Assembly: GCA_965230565.1 (NCBI GenBank)
Contig: CBDDLH010000003.1
Coordinates: 453,382 to 517,381 of the forward strand
Direction of reading: 5' to 3'
Source: BCD1 sp965230565
Lineage (GTDB): Bacteria > Bacteroidota > Bacteroidia > Chitinophagales > Saprospiraceae
DNA: 64,000 nucleotides
Positions 18,842 to 28,051 of this stretch are shown piece by piece. Positions within the stretch are counted from its first letter, which is position 1, and every line of letters starts with the position of its first letter. A program made the translations under genes and the position numbers. The notes under the pieces were generated by a model. The model was not told where the DNA came from, did not search any database, and worked only from the letters and a program-made list of their open reading frames with translations.

Positions 18842-20179
18842 ATGCACATTGCTATCATTGGTAACGGTATAAGCGGCATCACCGCCGCCCGTTTTATTCG
18901 CAAACTGAGCGATCACAAAATTACCGTTATCTCCGCCGAATCGGATTATTTTTTCTCCAGAACAGCCCTCATGTACATCTATATGGGCCACATGAGGTTA
19001 AAAGACACGCAACCCTACGAACCCTTTTTCTGGAAAAAGAACAGGATCGACCTGCTGAACGCCTACGTTGAAAAGATCAACACAGACAAAAAAGAACTTC
19101 AGCTAAAAGGGGCTAACACCCTTACCTATGACAAACTGATCATCGCCACTGGGTCAAAGCCCAATAAATTCGGATGGCCCGGTCAGGACCTGAAAAACGT
19201 CAATGGTTTATACTCTTTACAAGACCTGGAGGCTATGGAAGCCGCAAGTAAAAACCTGGAAAGAGCCGTGATCGTTGGTGGCGGATTGATTGGTCTTGAA
19301 ATGGCTGAAATGTTCCTGTCCCGAAATATACCTGTGACCTTCCTCGTCCGTGAGCGAAATTACTGGAATATTGTACTACCGGAAGAAGAATCCAAAATGG
19401 TTAGTGACCATATCAGGGAACATGGTGTAGATCTTCGTCTTGAGACAGAACTAAAAGAAATTGTGGATGACGGATCCGGAAAAGTTTGCGCTGTTATCAC
19501 CAACAAAGGTGAAAGGATCGATTGTGGTTATGTGGGATTGACAGCCGGTGTTAGTCCGAATATCAATTTTCTTGATGGCAGCGGCATTGAAACCCAAAAA
19601 GGCATTGTGGTCAATGAATTTCTGGAAACCAACATTGCGGATGTATATGCCATTGGCGATTGCTCACAACAAAGCCTTCCCCGACCGGGGCGGCGCCCAA
19701 TTGAAGCAGTCTGGTATACGGGAAGAATGATGGGCGAAACCGTTGCACATACCATCTGTGGAAACAAAACTTCCTACGATCCCGGCATCTGGTTTAATTC
19801 TGCCAAATTTATGGATATCGAATACCAGGTTTACGGAACGGTCGATACTCGTATGCCTGAAAATCATGGTTCCGTTTTCTGGCAACATCCATCCGGGAAA
19901 AAGAGTATCCGCATTGTTTTTGAAAAAGATGGCATGTATGTCATCGGGTTTAACCTTATGGGCGTCCGGTACCGCCATGAAGTTTGTGAAAAATGGATCA
20001 AAGAGCAAATCTCTCTGGAAGAGGTTCTTCAAAACCTTAGCCTTGCCAATTTCGATCCTGAATTTTTTGAAGAGTACGAACGGGAGTTGCTAAACATTTA
20101 TCAACAACAAACAGGAAAAAGTCTTAAGCTCAAGCAAAAACGAAGCGCAAGTGCAGTTTTGCAATTTCTGGGGCTTTAA
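18842..20179 (+). CDS. FAD/NAD(P)-dependent oxidoreductase (pyridine nucleotide-disulfide oxidoreductase family)
   Basis: 445 residues. An N-terminal FAD-binding Rossmann motif (IIGNGISGITAARFIRK) is followed by IIATGSKP, a second dinucleotide-binding motif for NAD(P)H (AVIVGGGLIGLEMAEMF, about residues 141-157), and the FAD-contacting DVYAIGDC near residue 270. This arrangement matches class-III-type ferredoxin/rubredoxin/nitrite reductase-like flavoproteins. No redox-active CxxxxC is present in the FAD domain. The iron-sulfur membrane protein gene starts 31 bp downstream, so the pair probably forms one NAD(P)H-to-iron-sulfur electron-transfer unit at the membrane. Confidence 0.87.
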   Translation: MHIAIIGNGISGITAARFIRKLSDHKITVISAESDYFFSRTALMYIYMGHMRLKDTQPYEPFFWKKNRIDLLNAYVEKINTDKKELQLKGANTLTYDKLIIATGSKPNKFGWPGQDLKNVNGLYSLQDLEAMEAASKNLERAVIVGGGLIGLEMAEMFLSRNIPVTFLVRERNYWNIVLPEEESKMVSDHIREHGVDLRLETELKEIVDDGSGKVCAVITNKGERIDCGYVGLTAGVSPNINFLDGSGIETQKGIVVNEFLETNIADVYAIGDCSQQSLPRPGRRPIEAVWYTGRMMGETVAHTICGNKTSYDPGIWFNSAKFMDIEYQVYGTVDTRMPENHGSVFWQHPSGKKSIRIVFEKDGMYVIGFNLMGVRYRHEVCEKWIKEQISLEEVLQNLSLANFDPEFFEEYERELLNIYQQQTGKSLKLKQKRSASAVLQFLGL

Positions 20180-20210
20180 TCCGTACGCTTAATCAAATCA
20201 AAAAAAGAAC

Positions 20211-21221
20211 ATGTCTTCAAATAAAGTCAACAACAGTTTATCCATAGCAACACCACACCCCCAGGGCATGGGTGCAGGTGAGAAAACAGGCATAGCGATG
20301 GGAATTTTCGGATTGCTGATTCTCTTCATAACTGTGGCCGGCATCAACCTCCCTTCAAAAGCGGCTTTCCTGACAGCTTCCATACTTCTTATGGTTGTTG
20401 GAACTGCCATTTATGCTCGCGCCTTATACTTAAAACACCCCGAAGGGATTAAAAATAACGGCGTCTGGTTTAAATCCATTTCCAACCGTGGACTGATCGG
20501 CTGGGTCACCGGAATTTTACTAACCGGTTTTTACATCCTTTTATACTGGTTCCCGGAACTACTGGGACTCGGCAAAGACGGCGCTGCCAATACGGGCATT
20601 GTTGCTTTTTTCGATCCATTGAGTAAATCTTTGAATGGGAATGCTGCCAGCCAATGGTTCGTTTACGGAACCTTGTACACTGTGGCTATTCTGGCGCTTG
20701 GTTACAAATTTATTCTAAAATACCGCCATAATAAGTATCAGGTAATCCGAACAATTTCGGTAATGTTCTTCCAGTTGGGAATTGCCTTTTTGTTGCCGGA
20801 AGTTTTACAGGCGCTCAATAAGCCTTATTATAACTTTGCCAACATGTGGCCTCTGAACTATTATTTCTTTGACAGCTGGCACATCAAACAGTTATCGGCC
20901 AGTGGCGCATTGGGATTGTTCATGTTGACATTTGGCATTGCTATGTTCCTGCTGATCTCCCCTATCCTGACCTACTTTTATGGCAAGCGCTGGTACTGCT
21001 CATGGGTTTGCGGCTGCGGTGGGCTGGCAGAAACAGCCGGGGATCCATTTCGACATCTATCCGATAAATCAGTTAGCGCCTGGAAAATCGAACGGTGGAT
21101 GATTCACCTTGTTCTGGTATTTTCAACCATTATGACCGCCGCTGTTTTGTTCAGTTTTTTCCATAGCAGTCAGCAAAAGTATTGGATAACCAAACCTATT
21201 TTCTTACGGGAATTGTCGTAG
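20211..21221 (+). CDS. membrane iron-sulfur protein, N-terminal part (apparent frameshift near 21167-21222)
   Basis: 336 residues ending shortly after a frame change. It has several membrane helices (about residues 25-45, 55-70, 90-110, 160-180, 190-205, 240-265, 295-315) and a Cys cluster KRWYCSWVCGCGG near residue 265, the polyferredoxin-membrane motif of NosR/NapH-like proteins. The last ~10 residues are in a frame that does not continue the family. The C-terminal half, with two [4Fe-4S] motifs, lies in the -1 frame from 21182. The two halves together would give a protein of roughly 530 residues. Read as one gene broken by a frameshift, or as two coupled genes overlapping by 40 bp. Confidence 0.7.
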   Translation: MSSNKVNNSLSIATPHPQGMGAGEKTGIAMGIFGLLILFITVAGINLPSKAAFLTASILLMVVGTAIYARALYLKHPEGIKNNGVWFKSISNRGLIGWVTGILLTGFYILLYWFPELLGLGKDGAANTGIVAFFDPLSKSLNGNAASQWFVYGTLYTVAILALGYKFILKYRHNKYQVIRTISVMFFQLGIAFLLPEVLQALNKPYYNFANMWPLNYYFFDSWHIKQLSASGALGLFMLTFGIAMFLLISPILTYFYGKRWYCSWVCGCGGLAETAGDPFRHLSDKSVSAWKIERWMIHLVLVFSTIMTAAVLFSFFHSSQQKYWITKPIFLRELS

Positions 21222-21799
21222 TGATTTTCGGAGGTATTGCAGCTTTGTTATTGTTGCGCCCGAAATATTTTAAAAACATGGACAAAAAAGCCAGGATCAT
21301 CACTCTTGCCATTGCTGGGCTTTTGATCATTGCTGCTGTTGTCATGTTCAGTCTCGACAAGAAAAACTTGTTCTTTATTGATGCAGGCAAGTTGCGTTCG
21401 GTTTATGGATTCCTGATCGGATCAGCTTTTTCAGGGGTAATCGGGGTAGGATTTTACCCGATTATGGGAAGTAGGGTCTGGTGTAGATTTGGATGTCCGA
21501 TGGCAGCTATTTTAGGATTACAACAACGGTTTTTCTCAAGATTCAGAATCACGACCAATGGAGGGCAGTGTATTTCCTGTGGAAACTGTTCCACTTATTG
21601 TGAAATGGGCATCGATGTTCGTGCTTATGCTCAGAAAGGACAGAACATTGTCAGGGCCTCTTGTGTGGGATGTGGAATTTGTTCCGCGGTTTGTCCAAGA
21701 GGAGTTTTAAGGCTCGAGAACAGTGCTATTGATATCAAGGACAGAACTACTGCACTTAAAACCATTCACATTTCAGAGGATTCGGTGACTTTGTTGTAA
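21182..21799 (+). CDS. membrane iron-sulfur protein, C-terminal part with two [4Fe-4S] motifs
   Basis: 205 residues from a TTG start inside the end of the upstream gene. Three membrane helices (about residues 8-25, 38-56, 70-90) precede VWCRFGCPMAA and two ferredoxin-type motifs, CISCGNCSTYCEMG and CVGCGICSAVCPRG. These are the expected C-terminal elements of the protein begun in the previous entry. A stop in this frame at 21164 fixes the shift point after that base. A TTG start with no clear ribosome-binding site makes independent translation less attractive than a single gene with an indel. Confidence 0.7.
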   Translation: MDNQTYFLTGIVVVIFGGIAALLLLRPKYFKNMDKKARIITLAIAGLLIIAAVVMFSLDKKNLFFIDAGKLRSVYGFLIGSAFSGVIGVGFYPIMGSRVWCRFGCPMAAILGLQQRFFSRFRITTNGGQCISCGNCSTYCEMGIDVRAYAQKGQNIVRASCVGCGICSAVCPRGVLRLENSAIDIKDRTTALKTIHISEDSVTLL

Positions 21800-21803
21800 A
21801 TTA

Positions 21804-21905
21804 TTTAACCGCAAGGGGTGAAAGATTTTCGCACAACACGCAAAGACAAATTTCCTTTTTTATCCTTGTGACCTTTGCGAATTCTTAGCGTTCCTTGCGG
21901 TTAAA
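21804..21905. repeat. long imperfect hairpin with terminal 13-bp inverted repeat
   Basis: TTTAACCGCAAGG (21804-21816) and CCTTGCGGTTAAA (21893-21905) are perfect inverted copies. Internal CGCAAAG / CTTTGCG segments extend the pairing. It lies between the iron-sulfur gene and mqnC. Half-elements of the same wording occur at 8930-8970 and near 59224. Confidence 0.7.
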
Positions 21906-22037
21906 CCTAATATTATTAAACCTCTCTGTTTTCAAGCTGTTTACAATAGACAAATTCGGTTTATTAAGTAAATATTATTAACAGCGTTATCAATCCACTT
22001 TTGTTCGATAACCACCATAAATAATTACCTTTGTGTT

Positions 22038-23180
22038 ATGAGAACAGATGATTTATTACACAGAGCACTCAATCTTGAATTCCTTACCGCTGAAGAAGGC
22101 GTTTTTCTCTTTGAAAATGCCTCTACTGCCGAGTTGGCTTATGTCGGTAATGAATTGAGAAAACATCACGTTCCAGGCAATATCGTCACCTGGATCATCG
22201 ACCGGAATTCCAATACGACCAATGTCTGTATTGCGAATTGTAAATTTTGCAACTTCTACCGCAGACCAGGTCACGATGAAGCCTACATCACCTCTATTGA
22301 AGAATACAAGCAAAAGATAGAAGAAACCTTCGCGTTTGGAGGAGAGCAATTGTTGCTTCAGGGTGGACACCACCCTGACCTTGGGCTCGAATATTACACT
22401 ACGCTCTTCAAACAATTGAAAGAGCTATACCCTAACTTAAAATTACATGCCCTCGGCCCTCCGGAAATAGCGCACATCGCCAAACTGGAACAGGCTTCCC
22501 ACACCGAAGTACTGAAAGCCTTGAAAGAATCAGGACTGGATAGTTTACCAGGAGCAGGAGCTGAGATCCTGAGTGACCGTGTGCGCCGGCTGATCTCCAA
22601 GGGGAAATGCGGTGGACAGGAATGGCTCGACGTAATGAGAGCTGCCCATCAATTACGAATCACCACCTCCGCTACCATGATGTTCGGGCATATTGAAACC
22701 AACCTGGAACGCATGCAACATCTGGTTGCTTTAAGAGAAGTTCAGGCAGAAAAACCTGAAGATGCCAAAGGATTCCTCGCTTATATCGGATGGCCATTCC
22801 AGGATATGGATACTATTCTTAAAAAGATCAAACGAGCAAGAAATACGGTGACTGGTAACGAATACGTTCGCATGCTGGCCATGGGAAGAATTATGTTGCC
22901 AAATGTTGTCAATCATCAGGCTTCCTGGCTAACGGTCGGGAAGAAAGTCGGACAGGTTTGCCTGCATTCCGGTGCTAATGATTTTGGTAGTATTATGATC
23001 GAGGAGAATGTTGTTTCTGCTGCAGGAGCTAACCACCGGTTCACGGCCAATGGCATTCAGGATGCTATTCGTGATGCCGGTTTCACGCCAAAACTCAGAA
23101 ACCAGGAATATGAATTCCGCGAACTTCCTGATAATATCAAACAACAGGAACTCGACCGTACAACAATTATTGTGGATTAG
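22038..23180 (+). CDS. mqnC: cyclic dehypoxanthine futalosine synthase MqnC (radical SAM)
   Basis: 380 residues. The radical SAM cluster motif is CIANCKFCNFYR near residue 60 (CxxxCxxC), followed by GGEQLLLQGGHHPDLGLEYY and the conserved GLDSLPGAGAEIL of the CofH/MqnC family. The C-terminal MIEENVVSAAG segment is also typical. The enzyme cyclises dehypoxanthine futalosine in the futalosine route to menaquinone, so the organism very probably makes menaquinone by that pathway. A palindromic repeat overlaps the stop codon, and a purine nucleoside phosphorylase gene follows. Confidence 0.95.
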   Translation: MRTDDLLHRALNLEFLTAEEGVFLFENASTAELAYVGNELRKHHVPGNIVTWIIDRNSNTTNVCIANCKFCNFYRRPGHDEAYITSIEEYKQKIEETFAFGGEQLLLQGGHHPDLGLEYYTTLFKQLKELYPNLKLHALGPPEIAHIAKLEQASHTEVLKALKESGLDSLPGAGAEILSDRVRRLISKGKCGGQEWLDVMRAAHQLRITTSATMMFGHIETNLERMQHLVALREVQAEKPEDAKGFLAYIGWPFQDMDTILKKIKRARNTVTGNEYVRMLAMGRIMLPNVVNHQASWLTVGKKVGQVCLHSGANDFGSIMIEENVVSAAGANHRFTANGIQDAIRDAGFTPKLRNQEYEFRELPDNIKQQELDRTTIIVD

Positions 23181-23211
23181 AAATACTATTTTTTGAAAAA
23201 ATAGTATTTCT
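23179..23211. repeat. AT-rich palindromic repeat, family A, copy 2
   Basis: AGAAATACTATTTTTT and AAAAAATAGTATTTCT form a 16-bp perfect inverted repeat around one base. Its first two bases are the last two bases of the mqnC stop codon. Confidence 0.9.
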
Positions 23212-23279
23212 TCCAACCAGAAACCAGCAACCAGAAACCAGCAACCAGCAACCAGAAACCAGCAACCTGCAACCAGCCA
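23212..23279. repeat. AACCAG low-complexity repeat tract
   Basis: About 68 bp made of AACCAGA/AACCAGC words fill the gap between the palindrome and the next start codon. A shorter related tract lies at about 26050-26085. Confidence 0.8.
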
Positions 23280-23281
23280 AC

Positions 23282-24106
23282 ATGCTATACGACAAAGTAC
23301 AGGAAGCCCTATCTTTCATCAAGACTCAAACTTCTTTTCAACCGCAGTTTGGGATCATTCTGGGTACAGGCCTGGGTGATCTGGCTGACGAAATTGAGGA
23401 GGTTATTTCCATTGAGTATGCCGACATCCCCCACTTCCCGGTTTCGACAGTGGAAAGTCATGCCGGCAAGCTTGTTTTCGGACATCTGGACGGAATTCCT
23501 GTAGTAGCCATGGCCGGCCGTTTTCACTATTATGAAGGGTACAGCATGGAGGAAGTTACCTTCCCGGTAAGGGTACTCAAATATCTCGGCATTCAACGTA
23601 TTGTCATCTCCAATGTTTCAGGAGGTACGAATCCCGAATTTCAGGCAGGGGATATTATTTTTGTAAGAGATCACATTTATTTCCAGCCGGACAATCCATT
23701 GAGGGGTCCCAACGACGGTCGGCTTGGGCCACGTTTTCCGGACATGCTTCACATTTATGACAGAAAGCTGAATGCCAAAGCTCTGGAAATTGCCAAAGCA
23801 AAAGGCATCCGGGCCTTTGAAGGTGTTTACCTTTGCCTGCAGGGCCCCAACCTGGAAACTCCTGCCGAATACGTTTTCATCCACCGTGTAGGCGCAGACA
23901 TGGTGGGCATGTCTACTATTCCTGAAGTGATCGTTGCTCATCACATGTCTTTACCCGTTTTTGTGATTTCTGTTATTTCCAATCAATCATATCCACCGGA
24001 GGTCATTAAGGAGGTGAGTGTGGAAGAAGTTATCGCAATGGCCAGGGAAGTGGAACCAAAAATGAGTTATATTGTTAAAGAGGTTATGAAATCGGAAATC
24101 GCCTGA
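23282..24106 (+). CDS. purine nucleoside phosphorylase
   Basis: 274 residues, the size of trimeric PNPs. Conserved elements are GIILGTGLGDLA near residue 25, the phosphate-binding VESHAGKLVFG near residue 60, GRFHYYEGYSMEEVTFPVRVL, and the base-binding GPNLETPAEYVFIHRVGADMVGMSTIPEV segment. The enzyme splits purine nucleosides with phosphate in salvage. Its position right after mqnC is suggestive because the futalosine route releases hypoxanthine or adenine, but this protein is not the futalosine hydrolase family. Confidence 0.95.
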   Translation: MLYDKVQEALSFIKTQTSFQPQFGIILGTGLGDLADEIEEVISIEYADIPHFPVSTVESHAGKLVFGHLDGIPVVAMAGRFHYYEGYSMEEVTFPVRVLKYLGIQRIVISNVSGGTNPEFQAGDIIFVRDHIYFQPDNPLRGPNDGRLGPRFPDMLHIYDRKLNAKALEIAKAKGIRAFEGVYLCLQGPNLETPAEYVFIHRVGADMVGMSTIPEVIVAHHMSLPVFVISVISNQSYPPEVIKEVSVEEVIAMAREVEPKMSYIVKEVMKSEIA

Positions 24107-24146
24107 TTTCTTGAAATTTTTTTTAACCAAACCTACTCCCTGAATC

Positions 24147-24656
24147 ATGATAATCGAAACCGAACGCCTGATCATGCGCCCTTATACAGAGGATGATATT
24201 GAAGCAGCTTATCAAGTTAATCTGGATGCAGAAGTAAGCAAGTACACCGCTGATGGCGGAGTAAAAACAAGGGAAGAAATCCATGATATAATAAAAAACA
24301 CCACACTGGCTGATTATGAGAAGTACGGCTTTGGTCGACTTGCGGTAATTTACAAACCGGAGAATAAGTACATCGGCTTTTCAGGTCTGAAATACCTCCC
24401 TGAATTTGATGCCGTTGATATTGGCTACAGATTCGCCCGGCCCTATTGGGGAATGGGCATAGCAACCGAATCTGCCCGACCTTTTATACCTTTTGGTTTT
24501 GAAACCTTAAACCTCAAGGAAATCGTAGGCTTCGTCATGGCCGAAAATACCGCCTCTTCAAATGTGTTGAAAAAAATCGGTTTTCACTTTGAAGGTATGG
24601 TGGACTACGATGGGGAAATGGTGGAAAAGTACGTCATTGTTCCTGAAAATGGTTGA
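24147..24656 (+). CDS. GNAT-family N-acetyltransferase (RimJ/RimL type)
   Basis: 169 residues. It starts IIETERLIMRPYTEDD, typical of RimJ/RimL-like acetyltransferases. The acetyl-CoA-binding segment is near residues 100-112 (RPYWGMGIATESARP), and ENTASSNVLKKIGFHFEG is the conserved C-terminal motif. The substrate (ribosomal protein, small amine or other) cannot be read. It lies 40 bp after the PNP gene and may be in the same transcript. Confidence 0.9.
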   Translation: MIIETERLIMRPYTEDDIEAAYQVNLDAEVSKYTADGGVKTREEIHDIIKNTTLADYEKYGFGRLAVIYKPENKYIGFSGLKYLPEFDAVDIGYRFARPYWGMGIATESARPFIPFGFETLNLKEIVGFVMAENTASSNVLKKIGFHFEGMVDYDGEMVEKYVIVPENG

Positions 24657-24685
24657 CATTCGTGCTTGGAAAATAAATTAATTTT

Positions 24686-24720
24686 TTGCATTCTGCACTT
24701 TGCACTTTGCACTTTGCATT
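24686..24720. repeat. GCACTTT short tandem repeat
   Basis: TTTGCATTCTGCACTTTGCA-like 7-bp words repeated about five times between convergent genes. Confidence 0.75.
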
Positions 24721-24729
24721 CATTGTCTG

Positions 24730-25920
24730 TCATTGCCCGCGAAAATGGATAATTTCCTTTAGCTGCTCAATCCGGCCATCCACATATTCCCGGTATTTTT
24801 GGTCACCTGTCCTAAGGTATGCACGGTAATGCTTTAAGGCAATAGACTTGTCTTTATAATATTTATCACTCATCCTGGCGAGGTGGAAAAGATGCTCTGG
24901 ATTATCACCAAATGCTACCGCGGATCTGTAATGATTCAAAGCTTCTGCAAGGCGATTTTCTCTTTCAAAAACAGTAGCAATATCTGCATGAAAGTCGGGC
25001 ATTTTGGGGGAAGTGCCTTTTTCTATGGCCAGTTGAAGATGTTCAATACTTCTGTTAATGCTGTCTTTCGCCATATAAGCCAGTCCGAGGTAGTGATGCG
25101 TATATTCGGAATCTTTTTTTCGTTCCACAATATGCTTCAGATTTTTGATGGCCAGATCAACACTGTCTATTTGAAGATATGCCACTCCCAGCATCATCTG
25201 GTAATAATCACTGGTATCCCCCTGCATCATGGTTTTTTCAATACTTTCAACCACCAGGTCATGTTCCTTTCGTTTTTGGTGCAGTCTTGATTTATTCTGC
25301 AACAATTTAATATTGTTCGGGTCGAGAGCAAGCCCTTTACTCAACATATCATCCACATAACCAAATTCTTCAAATGACAAATACAATTGACTTAGCTGGT
25401 CGATAATCTCAATATCGGCCTCGTTGATTTCATGTCCTTTCAGAAAAAATGAAATACCTTCCATGGCCTTTCCCAGCCTCAATGCAGTGTAACCGTTTCT
25501 TTTATAATAATAACTGTTGGTCGTATCAATTTCCAACAATCGCAAATAGCAGGTCTCTGCCTCCCGGTAATTCAATTCTCTTTCGTAAATAGTCCCTAGT
25601 GAGCTCAATGCGTTGGTATTTATCGAGTCCAGTTTCAAGACCTGACGGTAAAAGATCTTGGCATCTGGGTAGCGTCCCATTTGAAAATTACAATAAGCTA
25701 TTTTGGAAAGATAATCTACATTTTCAGGCTCCTGATGGTAGCACTCACTCAATATTTTTTGGGCCTCATCAAACTGGAAAGAGGCGATCAGGTCGTTGGC
25801 CTGTAAATATTGTTGATATAATGCGTCATTCGGGACTTCTTCCTGGGCGAGTACAGGAATGGCAAAAAGGGAAAGGATTAGACAAAACCCAAGGGCTGGG
25901 ACGTATGGTAGTTTTGACAT
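24730..25920 (-). CDS. secreted TPR protein
   Basis: 396 residues from the ATG at 25920; an upstream TTG at 25941 is less likely. A signal peptide (MSKLPYVPALGFCLILSLFAIPVLAQ) is followed by about ten TPR units covering residues 30-390, for example NVDYLSKIAYCNFQMGRYPDAKIFYRQVLKLD. There is no catalytic domain or C-terminal sorting domain, so it probably acts as a periplasmic scaffold. The partner is unknown, and it has no operon neighbour. Confidence 0.82.
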   Translation of the reverse strand: MSKLPYVPALGFCLILSLFAIPVLAQEEVPNDALYQQYLQANDLIASFQFDEAQKILSECYHQEPENVDYLSKIAYCNFQMGRYPDAKIFYRQVLKLDSINTNALSSLGTIYERELNYREAETCYLRLLEIDTTNSYYYKRNGYTALRLGKAMEGISFFLKGHEINEADIEIIDQLSQLYLSFEEFGYVDDMLSKGLALDPNNIKLLQNKSRLHQKRKEHDLVVESIEKTMMQGDTSDYYQMMLGVAYLQIDSVDLAIKNLKHIVERKKDSEYTHHYLGLAYMAKDSINRSIEHLQLAIEKGTSPKMPDFHADIATVFERENRLAEALNHYRSAVAFGDNPEHLFHLARMSDKYYKDKSIALKHYRAYLRTGDQKYREYVDGRIEQLKEIIHFRGQ

Positions 25921-26084
25921 GATGGTTGATTTGCTAAACAATGGTATAGATGCAGATTAGGTTGGTTTTGGTGGGCGAAAAGATATAACCACAAGGCTAG
26001 CAGGGCAGAACAGCAGAATAATGAATAATGAATTTCCAATGTCGAAGTTAACAAGCAACTTGTAACCAGAAACCTGTAACCAGG

Positions 26085-28007
26085 TCACGACATATACTCC
26101 CATGCGGATTGATACCGCCCGTTTTTTTCAACATGATCAGCCAGTTGATTAAAAAGATCGTAGGAAGACAGGGTGGTCATATCTCCGATAATGACGAGTT
26201 TTTTCCGGGCCCGGGTAAGGGCGACATTGAGGCGGCGGGAATCTTTCAGAAAACCGATCTCCCCTTTTGCATTGGATCGTACCAGGGAAATGTAGATAAC
26301 ATCCTTTTCCTGTCCCTGAAATCCATCAATGGTATCCACTTCGATATCGAGGCCGGCGAAGTCTGTGTCCTGGCGCAGTTCGTCACGAATGTAGCGGACT
26401 TGTTCTGCATAAGGACTGATAATACCTATGCTCACCTCCGCAAGGTCAGGGTATTTATTGGTAGCCTTGTCCTGAAAATGAACATGCAGGTGTTCCTTAA
26501 GAATAAAGTACTCGCCCGGATTGGACAAACTTCGTTGTTTGTTATTAAAAACCTCGTCAAAAGCACAGCCACTGGTATCGATCAGGGTTACGGGGTCATC
26601 CCCTTTCCTCAATCGATGATGGGCAACTTTTTCATTGGAGTATAATTTACCTTCATAAAACTGCTTATTGGAAAACGAAAGGATCTCATCATTCATGCGA
26701 TACTGCTCCCGCAGCAGGTAACTGTGTTTGATCACTCGGGACATTCGTTCCAAAAGCGTGTTATCCAATCCAAGTTTTTTGGCTTCCAGGCTTTTTACCG
26801 TTGGTGGTAATTGAAAATGATCTCCGGCAAAGATGACCCTGCGTGCCCGCAACATCGCATTCCAGCATTCTGCCTCCAGGGTTTGTGACGCCTCATCGAT
26901 GACCAATGTATTACACTGAATTCCTTCCAGAGCCGGAGCACTGATTCCCACTAAGGTAGTTGCGATCACCTTGGTATTTTGAATAATATCTGCTGTAAGG
27001 CGATCACCTAACTCCCGAGCCCATTTTCTGAGTTCCCGGGCTTCTTTATACATTTCATGGCGTTCCTTCCTTTGCTGAGCACTGAAATTCCGTTTATAGG
27101 TGCCAGCCATTTTACGGGCTTCTTCCGCCTGGATCTTAACTTTTTTAATGTGTTTCCAGTCAGGATGGTTCCTCGCTTTTTCTTCCAGGGTCAAATGAGC
27201 TATAGAGTCTCCGATACGGGTTACATTTCCAATCCGCAGCACTGGTATTCCTAACTCATCCAGTTGCCTGGCCAACAAATCAACAGCATTATTTGAAGGT
27301 GCACAAACAAAAATTCGTTTCTCCACTTTGGACAAAGCCTGTACCAAAGCCACCAATGTGGTAGTCTTTCCCGTTCCCGGAGGACCATGAATGATACTCA
27401 TTTGAGCAGCGACAAGAGCTCCTTTTACAGCCTCCTGTTGTGTAACATTCAAATGTGCAATGGTTTCCGTAAACGGCACCTCTTCCTCTGGTATCGGTAA
27501 ATCCAAAGCTTCGAGATTCCTGACCCCTTCCCGTAAAGCTTCCACAATAGGATCCTTGCTCCTCATAACCTCCTTCAGAGCGGCCTTCATGACCTTATAA
27601 GGGCGTTCATCGTAAACCAGCTCAACCCCTACTTGCCCCTCCCGAAACAAATCTTCCTTTTGCAGGAAATCATTCTTGAGGATCACACCCATCTTACCTT
27701 TTTGCACAAAAGACACCGTTCCGCTCCACTCCTTGTGCTCTGCCCCGTTACTGAAAACCGAGCAACCTGCTCCTACCCTAAACTGATGTTTTCCCGTCTC
27801 TTCTCTGGAACGTTTAACGACTACCTCAACATACTCACCGATGGTGTAATGCTTTTTGGTTATTTCCACGGGGTACCACAAAATACCAGAATCCGCTTTT
27901 TCCTTCAAAGTCTTGTTCGCTGACAAACTCCGAAAATAAGCTTCCTCCTGAGCTCTTTCCAATTCAGTGGCTTCCAGTAGTTGTGCATATCTGTCCAGTT
28001 CCGTCAT
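26085..28007 (-). CDS. superfamily I DNA/RNA helicase, UPF1/IGHMBP2-like
   Basis: 640 residues from the ATG at 28007; a TTG at 28052 falls inside a palindromic repeat and is unlikely. An N-terminal beta-barrel-like region precedes the motor. Walker A is GPPGTGKTTTL near residue 205, motif II is VIDEASQTLEAE, motif III is FAGDHFQLPPT, and the C-terminal motifs include VDTIDGFQGQEKDVIYISLVRS and RRLNVALTRARKKLVIIGD. These place it in the SF1B UPF1-like family that moves 5'-3' on DNA or RNA. The cellular job in bacteria is not established. rlmN is divergent, 101 bp away. Confidence 0.93.
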   Translation of the reverse strand: MTELDRYAQLLEATELERAQEEAYFRSLSANKTLKEKADSGILWYPVEITKKHYTIGEYVEVVVKRSREETGKHQFRVGAGCSVFSNGAEHKEWSGTVSFVQKGKMGVILKNDFLQKEDLFREGQVGVELVYDERPYKVMKAALKEVMRSKDPIVEALREGVRNLEALDLPIPEEEVPFTETIAHLNVTQQEAVKGALVAAQMSIIHGPPGTGKTTTLVALVQALSKVEKRIFVCAPSNNAVDLLARQLDELGIPVLRIGNVTRIGDSIAHLTLEEKARNHPDWKHIKKVKIQAEEARKMAGTYKRNFSAQQRKERHEMYKEARELRKWARELGDRLTADIIQNTKVIATTLVGISAPALEGIQCNTLVIDEASQTLEAECWNAMLRARRVIFAGDHFQLPPTVKSLEAKKLGLDNTLLERMSRVIKHSYLLREQYRMNDEILSFSNKQFYEGKLYSNEKVAHHRLRKGDDPVTLIDTSGCAFDEVFNNKQRSLSNPGEYFILKEHLHVHFQDKATNKYPDLAEVSIGIISPYAEQVRYIRDELRQDTDFAGLDIEVDTIDGFQGQEKDVIYISLVRSNAKGEIGFLKDSRRLNVALTRARKKLVIIGDMTTLSSYDLFNQLADHVEKNGRYQSAWEYMS

Positions 28008-28051
28008 GGCGACAAAGATAGAATTTTCCGGTTGCTGGCCGTTGGTTTCCA

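Noticed and set aside
21174..21179. Programmed -1 frameshift site of the dnaX type
   Set aside because: The sequence GCAAAAG does not fit the X-XXY-YYZ heptamer and no downstream stimulatory hairpin is evident, so an indel is the simpler reading; kept only as an alternative in the finding.
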